Assembly (NCBI RefSeq): GCF_014642635.1
Contig: NZ_BMIQ01000006.1
Location: 248,001 to 312,000, forward strand
Direction: 5' to 3'
Length of the DNA: 64,000 nt
From: Aureimonas endophytica
GTDB lineage: Bacteria > Pseudomonadota > Alphaproteobacteria > Rhizobiales > Rhizobiaceae
Shown: piece after piece, positions 44,311 to 52,570 of the stretch
How the letters are laid out: every line of letters begins with the position of its first letter
How positions within the stretch are numbered: the first letter of the stretch is position 1
Made by a program: the position numbers and the translations under genes
The notes under the pieces: model-generated
The model's input: only the letters and a program-made list of their open reading frames with translations
The model's database searches: none
Told to the model about the DNA's origin: nothing

Positions 44311-45726
44311 ATGGCCGAACTCAATTGCGACGTCGCCGTGATCGGCGCCGGAACCGCCGGCCGCGCCGCCGAGCGCAGCGCCCGCCGGCACGGTGCCCGC
44401 ACCCTTCTCATCGACGACGGCTTCGCGGGCACGACCTGCGTGCGCATCGGCTGCATGCCCTCCAAGCTTCTGATCGCGGCGGCCGAGGCGGCCCATGCGG
44501 TGCGGCAGGCGCCGATCTTCGGCGTCGAGACCGTGCCGCCCCGGATCGACGGGCGGGCCGTGATGGCGCGTCTCCGCCGCGAGCGAGCCGCCTTTCTCGC
44601 CAGCGACCGGGAATCGATCGAGAGCCTGCCGGCGGGCGTCGCGCTGCGAGGCCGGGCGCGCTTCGCCGGCCCGAACCGCCTCGCCCTCGATGACGGCCGC
44701 ACCGTCGCCGCGAAGGCCATCGTGATCGCCACCGGCTCGCATTCGGCGGTGCCGGAGAATTTCGCGTCCGTCGCCGACCGCGTCCTCACCACGGAGACGA
44801 TCTTCGAGCGGGGCGACCTGCCCGGCTCGCTCGCGGTCGTCGGCGCGGGGCCGATCGGTCTCGAACTCGCCCAGGCCTTCGCCCGCCTCGGCACCGATGT
44901 CATGCTGTTCGACAAGAGCGGCGCGATCGCCGGGCTGAAGGATCGGATCGTGGAGGCCGATCTGCGTCGCATTCTCGCCCGCGAGTTTCCGATCGTCACC
45001 GGCGTCGACCTCACCGCCGAGCGCCATGGCGAGGCGGTGCGCATCGCCTGGCATGGCGAGGCGACGGGCACGCGCGACTTCGACCATGTCCTCGTCGCCG
45101 CCGGCCGGCCGCCCAATCTCGCCGGTCTCGATCTTTCCGCCGCCGGACTGAAGCTCGACAAGCACGGCGTGCCGGTCTTCGACGAGGCGACGCTGCAATG
45201 CGGCGCGGCACCCATCTTTATCGCCGGTGACGCCAATGCCGACCGCGCCGTGCTGCACGAGGCCTCCGACGAGGGCACGATCGCCGGGCGCAACGCCGCG
45301 AACTTCCCGCGGGTGCGGCCGGGCGAGCGCGGCGTGCCGTTCCAGCTCACCTTCACCGATCCGAACGTCGCGGTGCTCGGCGAGGTCGCGACGGAGGAAA
45401 CGCCGGACGTGGTGATCGGCACCGCCTCCTATGCCGACCAGGGCCGCGCCAAGGTCATGGCCCGCAATGCCGGCACGGTCCGCTTCTATGCCGCGCGGCA
45501 GGGCGGCCGCCTTCTCGGCGCCACCATGGCGGGTCCGGGCGTCGAGCACATGGCGCATCTCGTCGCCTGGGCGATCGGCGACGGACGGACGGCCGCCGAA
45601 TTGCTCGACCGGCCCTTCTATCATCCGACCTTCGAGGAAGGGCTGAAATCCGCGCTGCGCGCCATCTGCGCCACGAGCCGGACCACGGTCCCCTCGCGCG
45701 ACGAGGCCCGCCCTTCGGCCGCGTGA
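44311..45726 (+). CDS. Dihydrolipoyl dehydrogenase-like flavoprotein disulfide reductase
   Basis: A 471-residue FAD/NAD protein. The FAD fingerprint is VAVIGAGTAGRAAERSA; the redox pair is Cys43/Cys48 (TTCVRIGCMPSK); the NAD fingerprint is LAVVGAGPIGLELAQAFARL; the second FAD motif is IFIAGDANAD. The C-terminal dimer motif is HPTFEEGLKSAL, less complete than the HxHPTxSE of true dihydrolipoamide dehydrogenases. It may reduce a disulfide substrate other than lipoyl-protein. No 2-oxoacid dehydrogenase genes are nearby. GGAGGGACG is the ribosome-binding site. Confidence 0.88.
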   Translation: MAELNCDVAVIGAGTAGRAAERSARRHGARTLLIDDGFAGTTCVRIGCMPSKLLIAAAEAAHAVRQAPIFGVETVPPRIDGRAVMARLRRERAAFLASDRESIESLPAGVALRGRARFAGPNRLALDDGRTVAAKAIVIATGSHSAVPENFASVADRVLTTETIFERGDLPGSLAVVGAGPIGLELAQAFARLGTDVMLFDKSGAIAGLKDRIVEADLRRILAREFPIVTGVDLTAERHGEAVRIAWHGEATGTRDFDHVLVAAGRPPNLAGLDLSAAGLKLDKHGVPVFDEATLQCGAAPIFIAGDANADRAVLHEASDEGTIAGRNAANFPRVRPGERGVPFQLTFTDPNVAVLGEVATEETPDVVIGTASYADQGRAKVMARNAGTVRFYAARQGGRLLGATMAGPGVEHMAHLVAWAIGDGRTAAELLDRPFYHPTFEEGLKSALRAICATSRTTVPSRDEARPSAA

Positions 45727-45805
45727 CGGCGATGCTCCGGCGGCCAGACGCCGGTGATCACGCGTCGATTCACGCCATCGTGCGACGAAATGCGACAGAC
45801 AATCC

Positions 45806-45823
45806 TTTAGCCGTGCGTCTAAA
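45806..45823. promoter_or_regulatory. Candidate MarR operator
   Basis: TTTAG-N8-CTAAA, an inverted repeat 105 bases before the marR start, in an AT-richer patch. Just before it stand two direct TGCGAC words 11 bases apart. The arrangement fits an autoregulatory site of a MarR-type dimer, but the half-sites are short. Confidence 0.35.
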
Positions 45824-45928
45824 CTGTTCCGCAGGTGGAGGAATTCGTCTCGTCACGCGACGATGACGGAGTATTTTGGTTTCGTGAAGATCGGAACTTC
45901 GGGTGGGATCGACATGGGGGAAGCTGCC

Positions 45929-46399
45929 ATGAACGGCGAACAGGAACGCCAGGCCGGGGCGGGAATGGTCGCGACCGGACTGGTGCCGCATCTCCTGTCC
46001 GTCGCCAAATCCGCCCGTCAGCTCATGCAGCTCGCCCTGGCCGATCTCGACGTGGCGGTCGGACAGGACTCTTTCCTCCTGGCCTTCGCCGGCCAGGAGG
46101 CGCGCTCGGTCATCGATCTCGCGGTCGCCCTTTCCGTCAGGCCGTCCACCGTCTCCAAGATGGTCGACATCCTGGAGAAGAAGGGCTGGGCGGCGCGCGG
46201 CCGCGACGAGCACGACCTGCGCAAGGTGCTGGTGAAGCTGACGCCGGAGGGTCTCGAAACCCGCTCGCAGGTCGTCAAGATCCGCTCGAGCCTGGAGACG
46301 CAGCTGCGCAAGATGGCCAATGGCGAGGACGCCATCGACCTGTCGGCGCTCCGGCGCCTGGACGAGACGCTGTCGAAGCGGCTGTCGCGCCGTCGCTGA
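45929..46399 (+). CDS. MarR family transcriptional regulator
   Basis: A 156-residue winged-helix dimer. The DNA-reading part is VIDLAVALSVRPSTVSKMVD, with wing KGWAARGRDEHDLRKVLVKL, flanked by N- and C-terminal dimerisation helices. MarR proteins repress nearby genes until a phenolic or oxidant binds. The ATG at 45929 has GGGGGAAG six bases upstream; starts at 45863 and 45914 would add an unlikely leader. It converges on the RNA helicase gene. Target genes are not apparent; autoregulation is likely. Confidence 0.85.
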   Translation: MNGEQERQAGAGMVATGLVPHLLSVAKSARQLMQLALADLDVAVGQDSFLLAFAGQEARSVIDLAVALSVRPSTVSKMVDILEKKGWAARGRDEHDLRKVLVKLTPEGLETRSQVVKIRSSLETQLRKMANGEDAIDLSALRRLDETLSKRLSRRR

Positions 46400-46420
46400 G
46401 ACGGCGCCGGCCTTCTCCGA

Positions 46421-48220
46421 TCAGTCCTTCGAACGGTCGAAGGAGCGCTTGCCGCGCGGGCCGGAGCGGCCCGGCGGACCCCCATCCTGCGTCTTGCGGC
46501 GGAAGGGCTTGCCCCCGGCGGGCGGCCGGCTGTCGCGGCGGTCCCCGCCCCGGCCGGGTCCCGGCTTGGCATGGCCGCCGGCGCCGCCCGGCGTCGCCCG
46601 GCTGATGGTGATGCCGTCCTCGTCGGACCCCTCGGCGGCGCTGGCGAAGCGGGCGGCGGCCTCGGCCGAGACCTCGAACTTCGTTTCCTTGTCGAAGATC
46701 TTGATCGCGCCGATGTCCTGGCGCGTCACCTGGCCGCGCCGGCAGAGCAGCGGCAGGATCCATTTCGGATCGGCCTCGTTGCGCCGGCCGATATCGAGAC
46801 GGAACCAGACGCCGGACTCGCCGCGCAGCGTCTCGCGCGGGCGCGGCTGCCGAGGCTCGGCGGAGCGGGGCGCGCCCGGCTCGCGGCGCGGCTTGGCATC
46901 CGGCGCGAAGCCCGGATCATAGACCTCTTCCGGCGCCGGCAGCCGGGCGCGGTAAAGGCGCGCGAGCGCGACGGCGATCGTCTCGGGCGAGCGGCTGGCG
47001 AGCAGCGCCCGGCCGGCGGCGAGTTCCTCCTCGCTCACCTCGCCGTCGAGAATCGGGTCGGACAGGAGCCGCTCCTCGTCCTGGCGGCGGATCTCCTCGG
47101 CGCTCGGCGCGCCGCTCCAGGTGGCCTGGACGCGCGCTTCGGCGAGCAGTCGCTCGGCCTTCTTGCGGCGCGCCATCGGCACGAGCAGCACGGAGACGCC
47201 CTTGCGCCCGGCGCGGCCGGTGCGGCCGCTGCGATGCTGCAGCGTCTCGGCATCGTTCGGCAGGTCGGCATTGATCACGAGGCCGAGGCTCGGCAGGTCG
47301 ATGCCGCGCGCCGCGACATCGGTCGCGACGCAGACCCGCGCCCGTCCGTCGCGCAGCGCCTGCATGGTCTGGTTGCGCTCGGCCTGGCCGAGCTCGCCCG
47401 ACAAGGAGACGGTCGAGAAGCCGCGTTCGAGCAGGTTCGAATGGAGATGGCGCACCGCCTCGCGCGTCTTGCAGAAGACGATGGCGCTCGGCGCGTCGGT
47501 GAAGCGCAGGATGTTGACCACCGCGTGCTCCATCTCGTTGGGCACGACGCGGATGGCGCGATATTCGATATCGGCATGGCCGGCGGCGCCGCGCGCCACC
47601 TCGATGCGCAGCGCGTCGCGCTGGTAGCGCTTGGCGAGCGCGATGATGTCCTTCGGCAGCGTCGCGGAAAAGAGCAGCGTGCGGCGCTCGGCCGGCGTCG
47701 CTTCCAAGAGGAATTCCAGATCCTCGCGGAAGCCGAGATTGAGCATCTCGTCCGCCTCGTCGAGGACGAGCGCCTTCAGGGCGCCGATGCGCAGCGCGCC
47801 GCGCTCCAGATGGTCGCGCAACCGGCCGGGCGTGCCGACGACGATATGGCAGCCCTCGTCCAGCCGGCGCTTCTCGGCGCGCGGGTCCATGCCGCCGACG
47901 CAGGTGACGATGCGCGCGCCGGTGCGGGCATAGAGCCAGGAGAATTCGGAGGCCACTTGGAGGGCGAGTTCGCGCGTCGGCGCGACGACCAGCGCCGCCG
48001 GCTCGCGGGTCGGGGCGAGGCGGTCCTCCTCGCCGAGCAGGGTCGGCGCGATGGCGATGCCGTAGGCGACGGTCTTGCCGGAGCCGGTCTGGGCGGAGAC
48101 GAGGAGATCGCGCCCGTCGATCTCGGGATCGATCACCCGCTCCTGCACGGGCGTCGGTTCGGCGTAGCCGCGCTCGGCGAGAGCATCGGCGAGCGGGGGC
48201 CGCATGGAGCGGAAAGGCAT
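46421..48220 (-). CDS. DEAD-box RNA helicase with C-terminal RNA-binding domain
   Basis: A 599-residue ATP-dependent RNA helicase. Core motifs in order: Q motif YAEPTPVQERVIDP, Walker A AQTGSGKT, PTRELA, TPGRLRDHL, DEADEML, SATLP, then GRAR-x-CVATDVAARGIDLP and HRSGRTGRAG. The C-terminal part (about 470-560) resembles the DbpA/CsdA RNA-binding fold (RKNEADPKWILPLL-like, GAIKIFDKETKFEV), followed by an Arg/Gly-rich tail. It remodels structured RNA in ribosome assembly or cold adaptation. AGGA seven bases upstream supports the ATG at 48220. A strong inverted repeat lies in its 5' untranslated region. Confidence 0.93.
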   Translation of the reverse strand: MPFRSMRPPLADALAERGYAEPTPVQERVIDPEIDGRDLLVSAQTGSGKTVAYGIAIAPTLLGEEDRLAPTREPAALVVAPTRELALQVASEFSWLYARTGARIVTCVGGMDPRAEKRRLDEGCHIVVGTPGRLRDHLERGALRIGALKALVLDEADEMLNLGFREDLEFLLEATPAERRTLLFSATLPKDIIALAKRYQRDALRIEVARGAAGHADIEYRAIRVVPNEMEHAVVNILRFTDAPSAIVFCKTREAVRHLHSNLLERGFSTVSLSGELGQAERNQTMQALRDGRARVCVATDVAARGIDLPSLGLVINADLPNDAETLQHRSGRTGRAGRKGVSVLLVPMARRKKAERLLAEARVQATWSGAPSAEEIRRQDEERLLSDPILDGEVSEEELAAGRALLASRSPETIAVALARLYRARLPAPEEVYDPGFAPDAKPRREPGAPRSAEPRQPRPRETLRGESGVWFRLDIGRRNEADPKWILPLLCRRGQVTRQDIGAIKIFDKETKFEVSAEAAARFASAAEGSDEDGITISRATPGGAGGHAKPGPGRGGDRRDSRPPAGGKPFRRKTQDGGPPGRSGPRGKRSFDRSKD

Positions 48221-48611
48221 GGTCGTTCCTACAAGATCGTCTGACGGAGCGCCCCCGATGGAAATTTCGTCGCAGCACGCGAAATTTCCCGCCCGGCCCT
48301 GCCTTGGCACGCGCTGACGCCGCGTTCAATAGCGCAGGAGACGGAGGGGCGATTTCCTGTCCGGACCCGGATCGGGCGGAAGGCGGAAGCGCGAACGGAT
48401 ACAGTCCCTTAACCATTTCCGCAACCCGTCGCCTCCTTCGAATGGATGGAGAAGAGGCGCGGGGTATCCCGGCCGACCGCTTCCCGCCTCGGCGGAACGG
48501 AGGGCGCTTCATCAAGCCTAGTGAGCTCTTTCCGATTGATAAAATTGGACAATCCGCCTGAACCGCATCGGAAGGCGCGGTTGGATAGAACGGTCGCCGC
48601 AAGGAGGCGAC
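48221..48611. other. Intergenic region between helicase and small membrane protein gene
   Basis: A 391-base gap serving two divergent genes. It holds the inverted repeat at 48260-48289 and several AT-rich spots (48400-48420 and 48525-48555) that could be promoters. No other gene or RNA was recognised. Confidence 0.5.
48260..48289 (-). promoter_or_regulatory. Perfect inverted repeat in helicase leader
   Basis: GGAAATTTCG, ten bases, CGAAATTTCC: a perfect 10-bp inverted repeat with AT-rich core, 39 bases upstream of the helicase start codon. It could form a hairpin in the 5' leader or be a dimeric operator. Cold-induced helicase genes often have long structured leaders, so autoregulation by RNA structure is plausible but unproven. 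Confidence 0.6.
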
Positions 48612-48830
48612 ATGCAGAAAAAGACGACTGACGCGGAAATGTCCCCGCTGGTAAAGGCGGGCATCGTGGTGAGCGCGATCGCGCTCTTCCCCGCCCTCTA
48701 CGTGGCATCGCAGCTCAACGACGACAGCGCGATCCGCGCCAAGGAACGGGCGGAGCGGACGGCGGCGCAGGAGGCGAAATACGAGAAGATCATGCATGAG
48801 GAGCTGAATCGCCGCCTCGGCAATCGCTGA
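48612..48830 (+). CDS. Small single-span membrane protein
   Basis: A 72-residue protein not recognised by family. Residues 12-32 (LVKAGIVVSAIALFPALYVA) form one membrane helix; the rest (RAKERAERTAAQEAKYEKIM) is a highly charged, likely cytoplasmic or periplasmic helix. AAGGAGG stands four bases before the ATG, the best ribosome-binding site in this region, which supports that it is real. The neighbours are unrelated. No function is proposed. Confidence 0.7.
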   Translation: MQKKTTDAEMSPLVKAGIVVSAIALFPALYVASQLNDDSAIRAKERAERTAAQEAKYEKIMHEELNRRLGNR

Positions 48831-48843
48831 GCGCCGGGCGCCG

Positions 48844-49944
48844 TCAGGCGGCCTCGCGCACGGCCACGCGGCGGAGCGCGCGCCCCGTCGCGTCGAAGAC
48901 ATGGCAGAGGGCGGGATCGACATCGAGGACAAGGCGCGCGCCGAGGCCCGTGCGGTCGTCGCCCTCGGCCTGGACGACGAGCATGCCGGCGCGGCCGAGA
49001 TCGACATGGAGGATCGTCAGGCCGCCGAGATGCTCGATGATCGCCGCCTCGCCGGTGAAGGGGCCAGCGGCGGCGGGCTTCAGATGTTCCGGCCGGATGC
49101 CGAGCCGCGCCGTCTCGCCGGGGCGCAGGCCGGAACCGTCCACCGGCACCGTCAGGCCGCGCCCGTTGCCGAGCGCGAAGCGGAGGCCCTGCCGGTCGGC
49201 CGCCTCGACGGGAAGGTCCAGCATGTTCATCTTCGGCGAGCCGATGAAGGTGGCGACGAAGCTGTTGGCCGGGTTGCGATAGAGCTCCATCGGCGAGCCG
49301 ACCTGCTCGATATGGCCGCCGTTCAGCACGACGATCTTGTTCGCCATGGTCATGGCTTCCGTCTGGTCGTGGGTGACGTAGATCATCGTCGCCTTCAGCT
49401 GCTGGTGCAGGCGCATCAGCTCCAGCCGCATGTTGACGCGCAGCGCCGCGTCGAGATTGGACAAGGGCTCGTCGAACAGGAAGACCTTCGGATTGCGCAC
49501 GATGGCGCGGCCGATGGCGACGCGCTGGCGCTGGCCGCCGGACAGTTCCTTCGGCCGACGGTCGAGAAGATGGGCGAGCTGCAACACGTCGGCCGCCGCC
49601 TTCACCTTGGCCGCGCGTTCGGCGGCGGCCATGCCGCCGATCTTCAGCGCGAAGCCCATGTTCTCCGCCACCGTCATATGCGGATAGAGCGCATAGGACT
49701 GGAAGACCATGGCGAGGCCGCGATCGGACGGATCGACCTCGTTGGCGCGCTGGCCGTCGATGACGAGATCGCCGGCGGTGATCTTCTCCAGCCCGGCGAT
49801 CATGCGCAGAAGGGTCGACTTGCCGCAGCCGGACGGCCCGACGAAGACGACGAAGTCGCGATCCGCCACGTCGAGATCGATGCCCTTGATCACCTCGACG
49901 GCGCCGTAGTTCTTGCGCAGGCCCCGCAGCGTCAGTCCGGCCAT
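48844..49944 (-). CDS. Sugar ABC transporter ATP-binding protein (UgpC/MalK type)
   Basis: A 366-residue ATPase. Walker [10 protein letters not shown] near residue 38, Q-loop [10 protein letters not shown], signature [14 protein letters not shown] and Walker [13 protein letters not shown] are intact. The C-terminal 120 residues are the TOBE/OB-fold regulatory domain of MalK/UgpC-type proteins (RLGIRPEHL). It energises the transporter encoded by 50808-53904. GGGGAGG precedes the ATG. Last gene of the operon, 39 bases after the isomerase. Confidence 0.95.
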   Translation of the reverse strand: MAGLTLRGLRKNYGAVEVIKGIDLDVADRDFVVFVGPSGCGKSTLLRMIAGLEKITAGDLVIDGQRANEVDPSDRGLAMVFQSYALYPHMTVAENMGFALKIGGMAAAERAAKVKAAADVLQLAHLLDRRPKELSGGQRQRVAIGRAIVRNPKVFLFDEPLSNLDAALRVNMRLELMRLHQQLKATMIYVTHDQTEAMTMANKIVVLNGGHIEQVGSPMELYRNPANSFVATFIGSPKMNMLDLPVEAADRQGLRFALGNGRGLTVPVDGSGLRPGETARLGIRPEHLKPAAAGPFTGEAAIIEHLGGLTILHVDLGRAGMLVVQAEGDDRTGLGARLVLDVDPALCHVFDATGRALRRVAVREAA

Positions 49945-49983
49945 GTGCCTCCCCTTCCCTTCGTCGCGTCGCGTCGCGTCGGC

Positions 49984-50805
49984 TCAGGCGCCGAGGCCGC
50001 GCATGGTCTCGCGGTTGCGGCGCACCGCCGCCGCCGGGTCACTGGCCGCCGTGTCGGACTCCTCCTCCAGAACCAGCCAGCCGTTGAAGCGCGGCGCGGC
50101 GGCGACGAGCTCGATCACCGCCGCGTTCGGGCAGACGCCCTCGCCGAGCATCGCCCAGCGGCCTTCGGCGTCGACATCCTTCAGATGCAGGTAGCGGATG
50201 CGGTCGCGATAGGTGGCAAGCGTGTCGAGGATGTCGGGATGGCCGCGCAGGATATGGCCGGTATCCGGCACCCAGCCGACGAGATCGGCATCGAGCATGG
50301 CGAAGAGCCTGTCATAGTCCGGCCGGTCGAAGAGCAGCGTGTTGTGATGCGAGCTCGGATGGACCGCGACCTCGACGCCCGCCGCGCGCCCGATCTCGCC
50401 GGCGCGGTTGTAGATCTCGGCCGCGATGGCGAACTTGTCCTCGCGCGGCCCCTCGGAGACGACCGTCGCCGAGCCCATGGAGACGAGCGCGCCGGGAAAG
50501 CGGCCGGCGAAGTCGATCCAGCGCCGCACCCTGTCGAGATCGGCCTCGATCGCCTCCTTCAGCGTGTAGCCGCTCTTCGCGCCGCAGGCGAAGGAGACGA
50601 GCGTCAGGCCGTGCCCGGCGAGCGCCGCGGCGAAGGCGTCGGGGTCGTCAGCGTAGGCGCCGATCATCGTGTCGGTGATCTCGATGCCGGCATAGCCGCC
50701 GGCCGCGATCGCCGCGAGAAGATCGTCCGGCCCGCCCGTCCAGGCCAGGCCCAGCATTTCCCAGGTGAAGGTCTGGCAGCCGACCTTCAGCGCGTTCGCA
50801 TGCAT
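49984..50805 (-). CDS. Sugar phosphate isomerase/epimerase-like TIM-barrel protein
   Basis: A 273-residue AP-endonuclease-2-type TIM barrel. Metal-site segments are GIEITD, EVAVHPSSHHNTL, VPDTGH and YLHLKDVD, then LEEES near the end, as in inosose dehydratase (IolE) and sugar-phosphate isomerases. It opens NALKVGCQTFTWEMLG. It probably epimerises or dehydrates the sugar imported by the ABC system. The ATG at 50805 has AAGGA six bases upstream; an ATG at 50811 overlaps the permease stop but has no spacing. Substrate unknown. Confidence 0.88.
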   Translation of the reverse strand: MHANALKVGCQTFTWEMLGLAWTGGPDDLLAAIAAGGYAGIEITDTMIGAYADDPDAFAAALAGHGLTLVSFACGAKSGYTLKEAIEADLDRVRRWIDFAGRFPGALVSMGSATVVSEGPREDKFAIAAEIYNRAGEIGRAAGVEVAVHPSSHHNTLLFDRPDYDRLFAMLDADLVGWVPDTGHILRGHPDILDTLATYRDRIRYLHLKDVDAEGRWAMLGEGVCPNAAVIELVAAAPRFNGWLVLEEESDTAASDPAAAVRRNRETMRGLGA

Positions 50806-50807
50806 GC

Positions 50808-51644
50808 TCATTCCTTGACGCCCCCTTGCGTCAGCCCTTCGATGATGTGCCGCTGGAAGAAGAGAACCAGGATGATCAGGGGCACGGTCACCACGGCGGA
50901 GGCCGCGGCGATGTCGCCCCAGGGCACGTAATACTGGTTGGTGAAGTTCGCGATGCCGACCGGAATCGTCTGGCGGTTGATGTCGGAGGTGAAGGCCAGC
51001 GCGAAGAGGAACTCGTTCCAGGCGGTGATGAAGGCGAGAAGGCCGGTGGTGACGAGGCTCGGCAGCGACATCGGCAGGATGACGCGGAAGAGCAGGCCGA
51101 GCAGGCCGACGCCGTCCATCCGCGCCGCCTCGTCGATCTCGCGCGGCAGGGTCTCGAAATAGCCGAAGAGCACCCAGGTCACGAGCGGCAGGCCGAGCGC
51201 CAGATAGGTGATGACGAGGGCCGTATAGGTGTCCAGCAGGCCGAGATTGGAGGCGACGAGATAGAGCGGCCCGACGATGGCGATCTGCGGGAACATCGAG
51301 ACCGACAGGATCACGACGAGGATGCCGAAGCGGCCCTTGATGTCGAGCCGCGACAGGGAGAAGGCCGCGAGCGAGCCGACGAGGAGGCAGAGCGCCGTCG
51401 TCGCCAGCGACACGACCAGCGAGTTCCAGACATAGCGGTGCAGCTGCTTGCCGACGAAGGCGTTGTAATAGTGCTCCAGCGTGAACGGGTCCGGCCAGAG
51501 ACGCGGCGTCGCGGCGGTCAGCTCCCGGTCGAGCTGGAACGAGGTCGAGAACTGCCAGAGAAAGGGCGCGGCCGACCAGAAGAGGATCAGCACCGCCCCG
51601 ACATAGAGGGCGAGGCTCTGGACGAGGGGGCGATCGCTCTTCAT
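50808..51644 (-). CDS. Carbohydrate ABC transporter permease (MalG type)
   Basis: A 278-residue permease with six spans. The first span is SLALYVGAVLILFWSAAPFL; the EAA loop is IDEAARMDGVGLLGLLFRVI; the C-terminus ends IIEGLTQGGVKE. Pairs with the permease at 51641. GGAGGGCGGG precedes the ATG, which overlaps the preceding stop by four bases. Confidence 0.93.
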   Translation of the reverse strand: MKSDRPLVQSLALYVGAVLILFWSAAPFLWQFSTSFQLDRELTAATPRLWPDPFTLEHYYNAFVGKQLHRYVWNSLVVSLATTALCLLVGSLAAFSLSRLDIKGRFGILVVILSVSMFPQIAIVGPLYLVASNLGLLDTYTALVITYLALGLPLVTWVLFGYFETLPREIDEAARMDGVGLLGLLFRVILPMSLPSLVTTGLLAFITAWNEFLFALAFTSDINRQTIPVGIANFTNQYYVPWGDIAAASAVVTVPLIILVLFFQRHIIEGLTQGGVKE

Positions 51645-52570
51645 CCCGCCCTCCGGATCTGGCGCACGAGAAACAGGCAGAAGACGAGCGCGATGAGGCC
51701 CTCGGTGACGAACATCGCGGTCGAGACGGCCGAGCCGTAGCCGAAGGACAGCGTCGAGAAGAGCACCTTGTAGGACAGGGTCGACAGGGTTTCGGTGGAA
51801 TCGGCCGGGCCGCCGCCCGTCAGCACATAGACGAGATCGAAGATGCGGAAGGCATCGAGCGCCCGGAACAGTCCGGCGATGAGCAGCGTCGGCATCAGCA
51901 GCGGCAGGCGGATATGCCAGAACACGGTCCAGGCCTTGGCGCCGTCCATGCGCGCCGCCTCGACCAGCGATTTCGGCACGGTCTGGAGCCCGGCGAGCAG
52001 GAGGAGCGCCATGAAGGGCGCGGTCTTCCAGACATCGGCGACGATGATCGTGGTGAGCGCGGTGTCGGGCGAGCCGTACCAGTTGACCTTCTGGTCGATC
52101 ACGCCGAATTCGAGGAGAAGCCAGTTGACGATGCCGTGCTGCCCGTCGAACAGCCAGCCGAACATCTTGGACGTGACGACGGTCGGCATCGCCCAGGGCA
52201 CCAGCATCGCGGCGCGCACGAAGCCGCGCCCGGTGAAGCCCTCGTAGAGGATCAGCGCCATGGCGAGGCCGATCAGCGTTTCCAGCGCCGTCGAGGCGAA
52301 GGTGAACCAGATCGTATGGCCCCAGGCGTTCCAGAACTGCGGATCGGCCCAGAGCTCGGCATAGTTCCGGAAGCCGACGAAATCCGATTCCTGCGTGATC
52401 AGCGAAGTGTTGGTCAGCGACAACCAGAGGCCGTTGAGGATCGGATAGAAGGAGACGGAGGCCAGCGAGACGAAGGCCGGCACGAGCAGAAGCCAGGGAC
52501 CGAGGGCGCTGGACAGCGCCCTCGCGGCCGGTTTCGGCCGTTCCCCGGGGAGGACCGCGATGTCGGTCAT
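51641..52570 (-). CDS. Sugar ABC transporter permease (MalF type)
   Basis: A 309-residue permease. A short tail is followed by PWLLLVPAFVSLASVSFYPI. The EAA loop is LVEAARMDGAKAWTVFWHIR. Start overlaps the stop of the solute-binding-protein gene (four bases), stop overlaps the start of the next permease. The whole set is one tightly coupled CUT1 importer. Unlike the first operon there is no hairpin after the binding-protein gene. Confidence 0.93.
   Translation of the reverse strand: MTDIAVLPGERPKPAARALSSALGPWLLLVPAFVSLASVSFYPILNGLWLSLTNTSLITQESDFVGFRNYAELWADPQFWNAWGHTIWFTFASTALETLIGLAMALILYEGFTGRGFVRAAMLVPWAMPTVVTSKMFGWLFDGQHGIVNWLLLEFGVIDQKVNWYGSPDTALTTIIVADVWKTAPFMALLLLAGLQTVPKSLVEAARMDGAKAWTVFWHIRLPLLMPTLLIAGLFRALDAFRIFDLVYVLTGGGPADSTETLSTLSYKVLFSTLSFGYGSAVSTAMFVTEGLIALVFCLFLVRQIRRAG

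Noticed and set aside
49950-49983. Tandem GTCGC repeat
   Set aside because: Only about four short units in a GC-rich gap; likely chance slippage, with no further structure.
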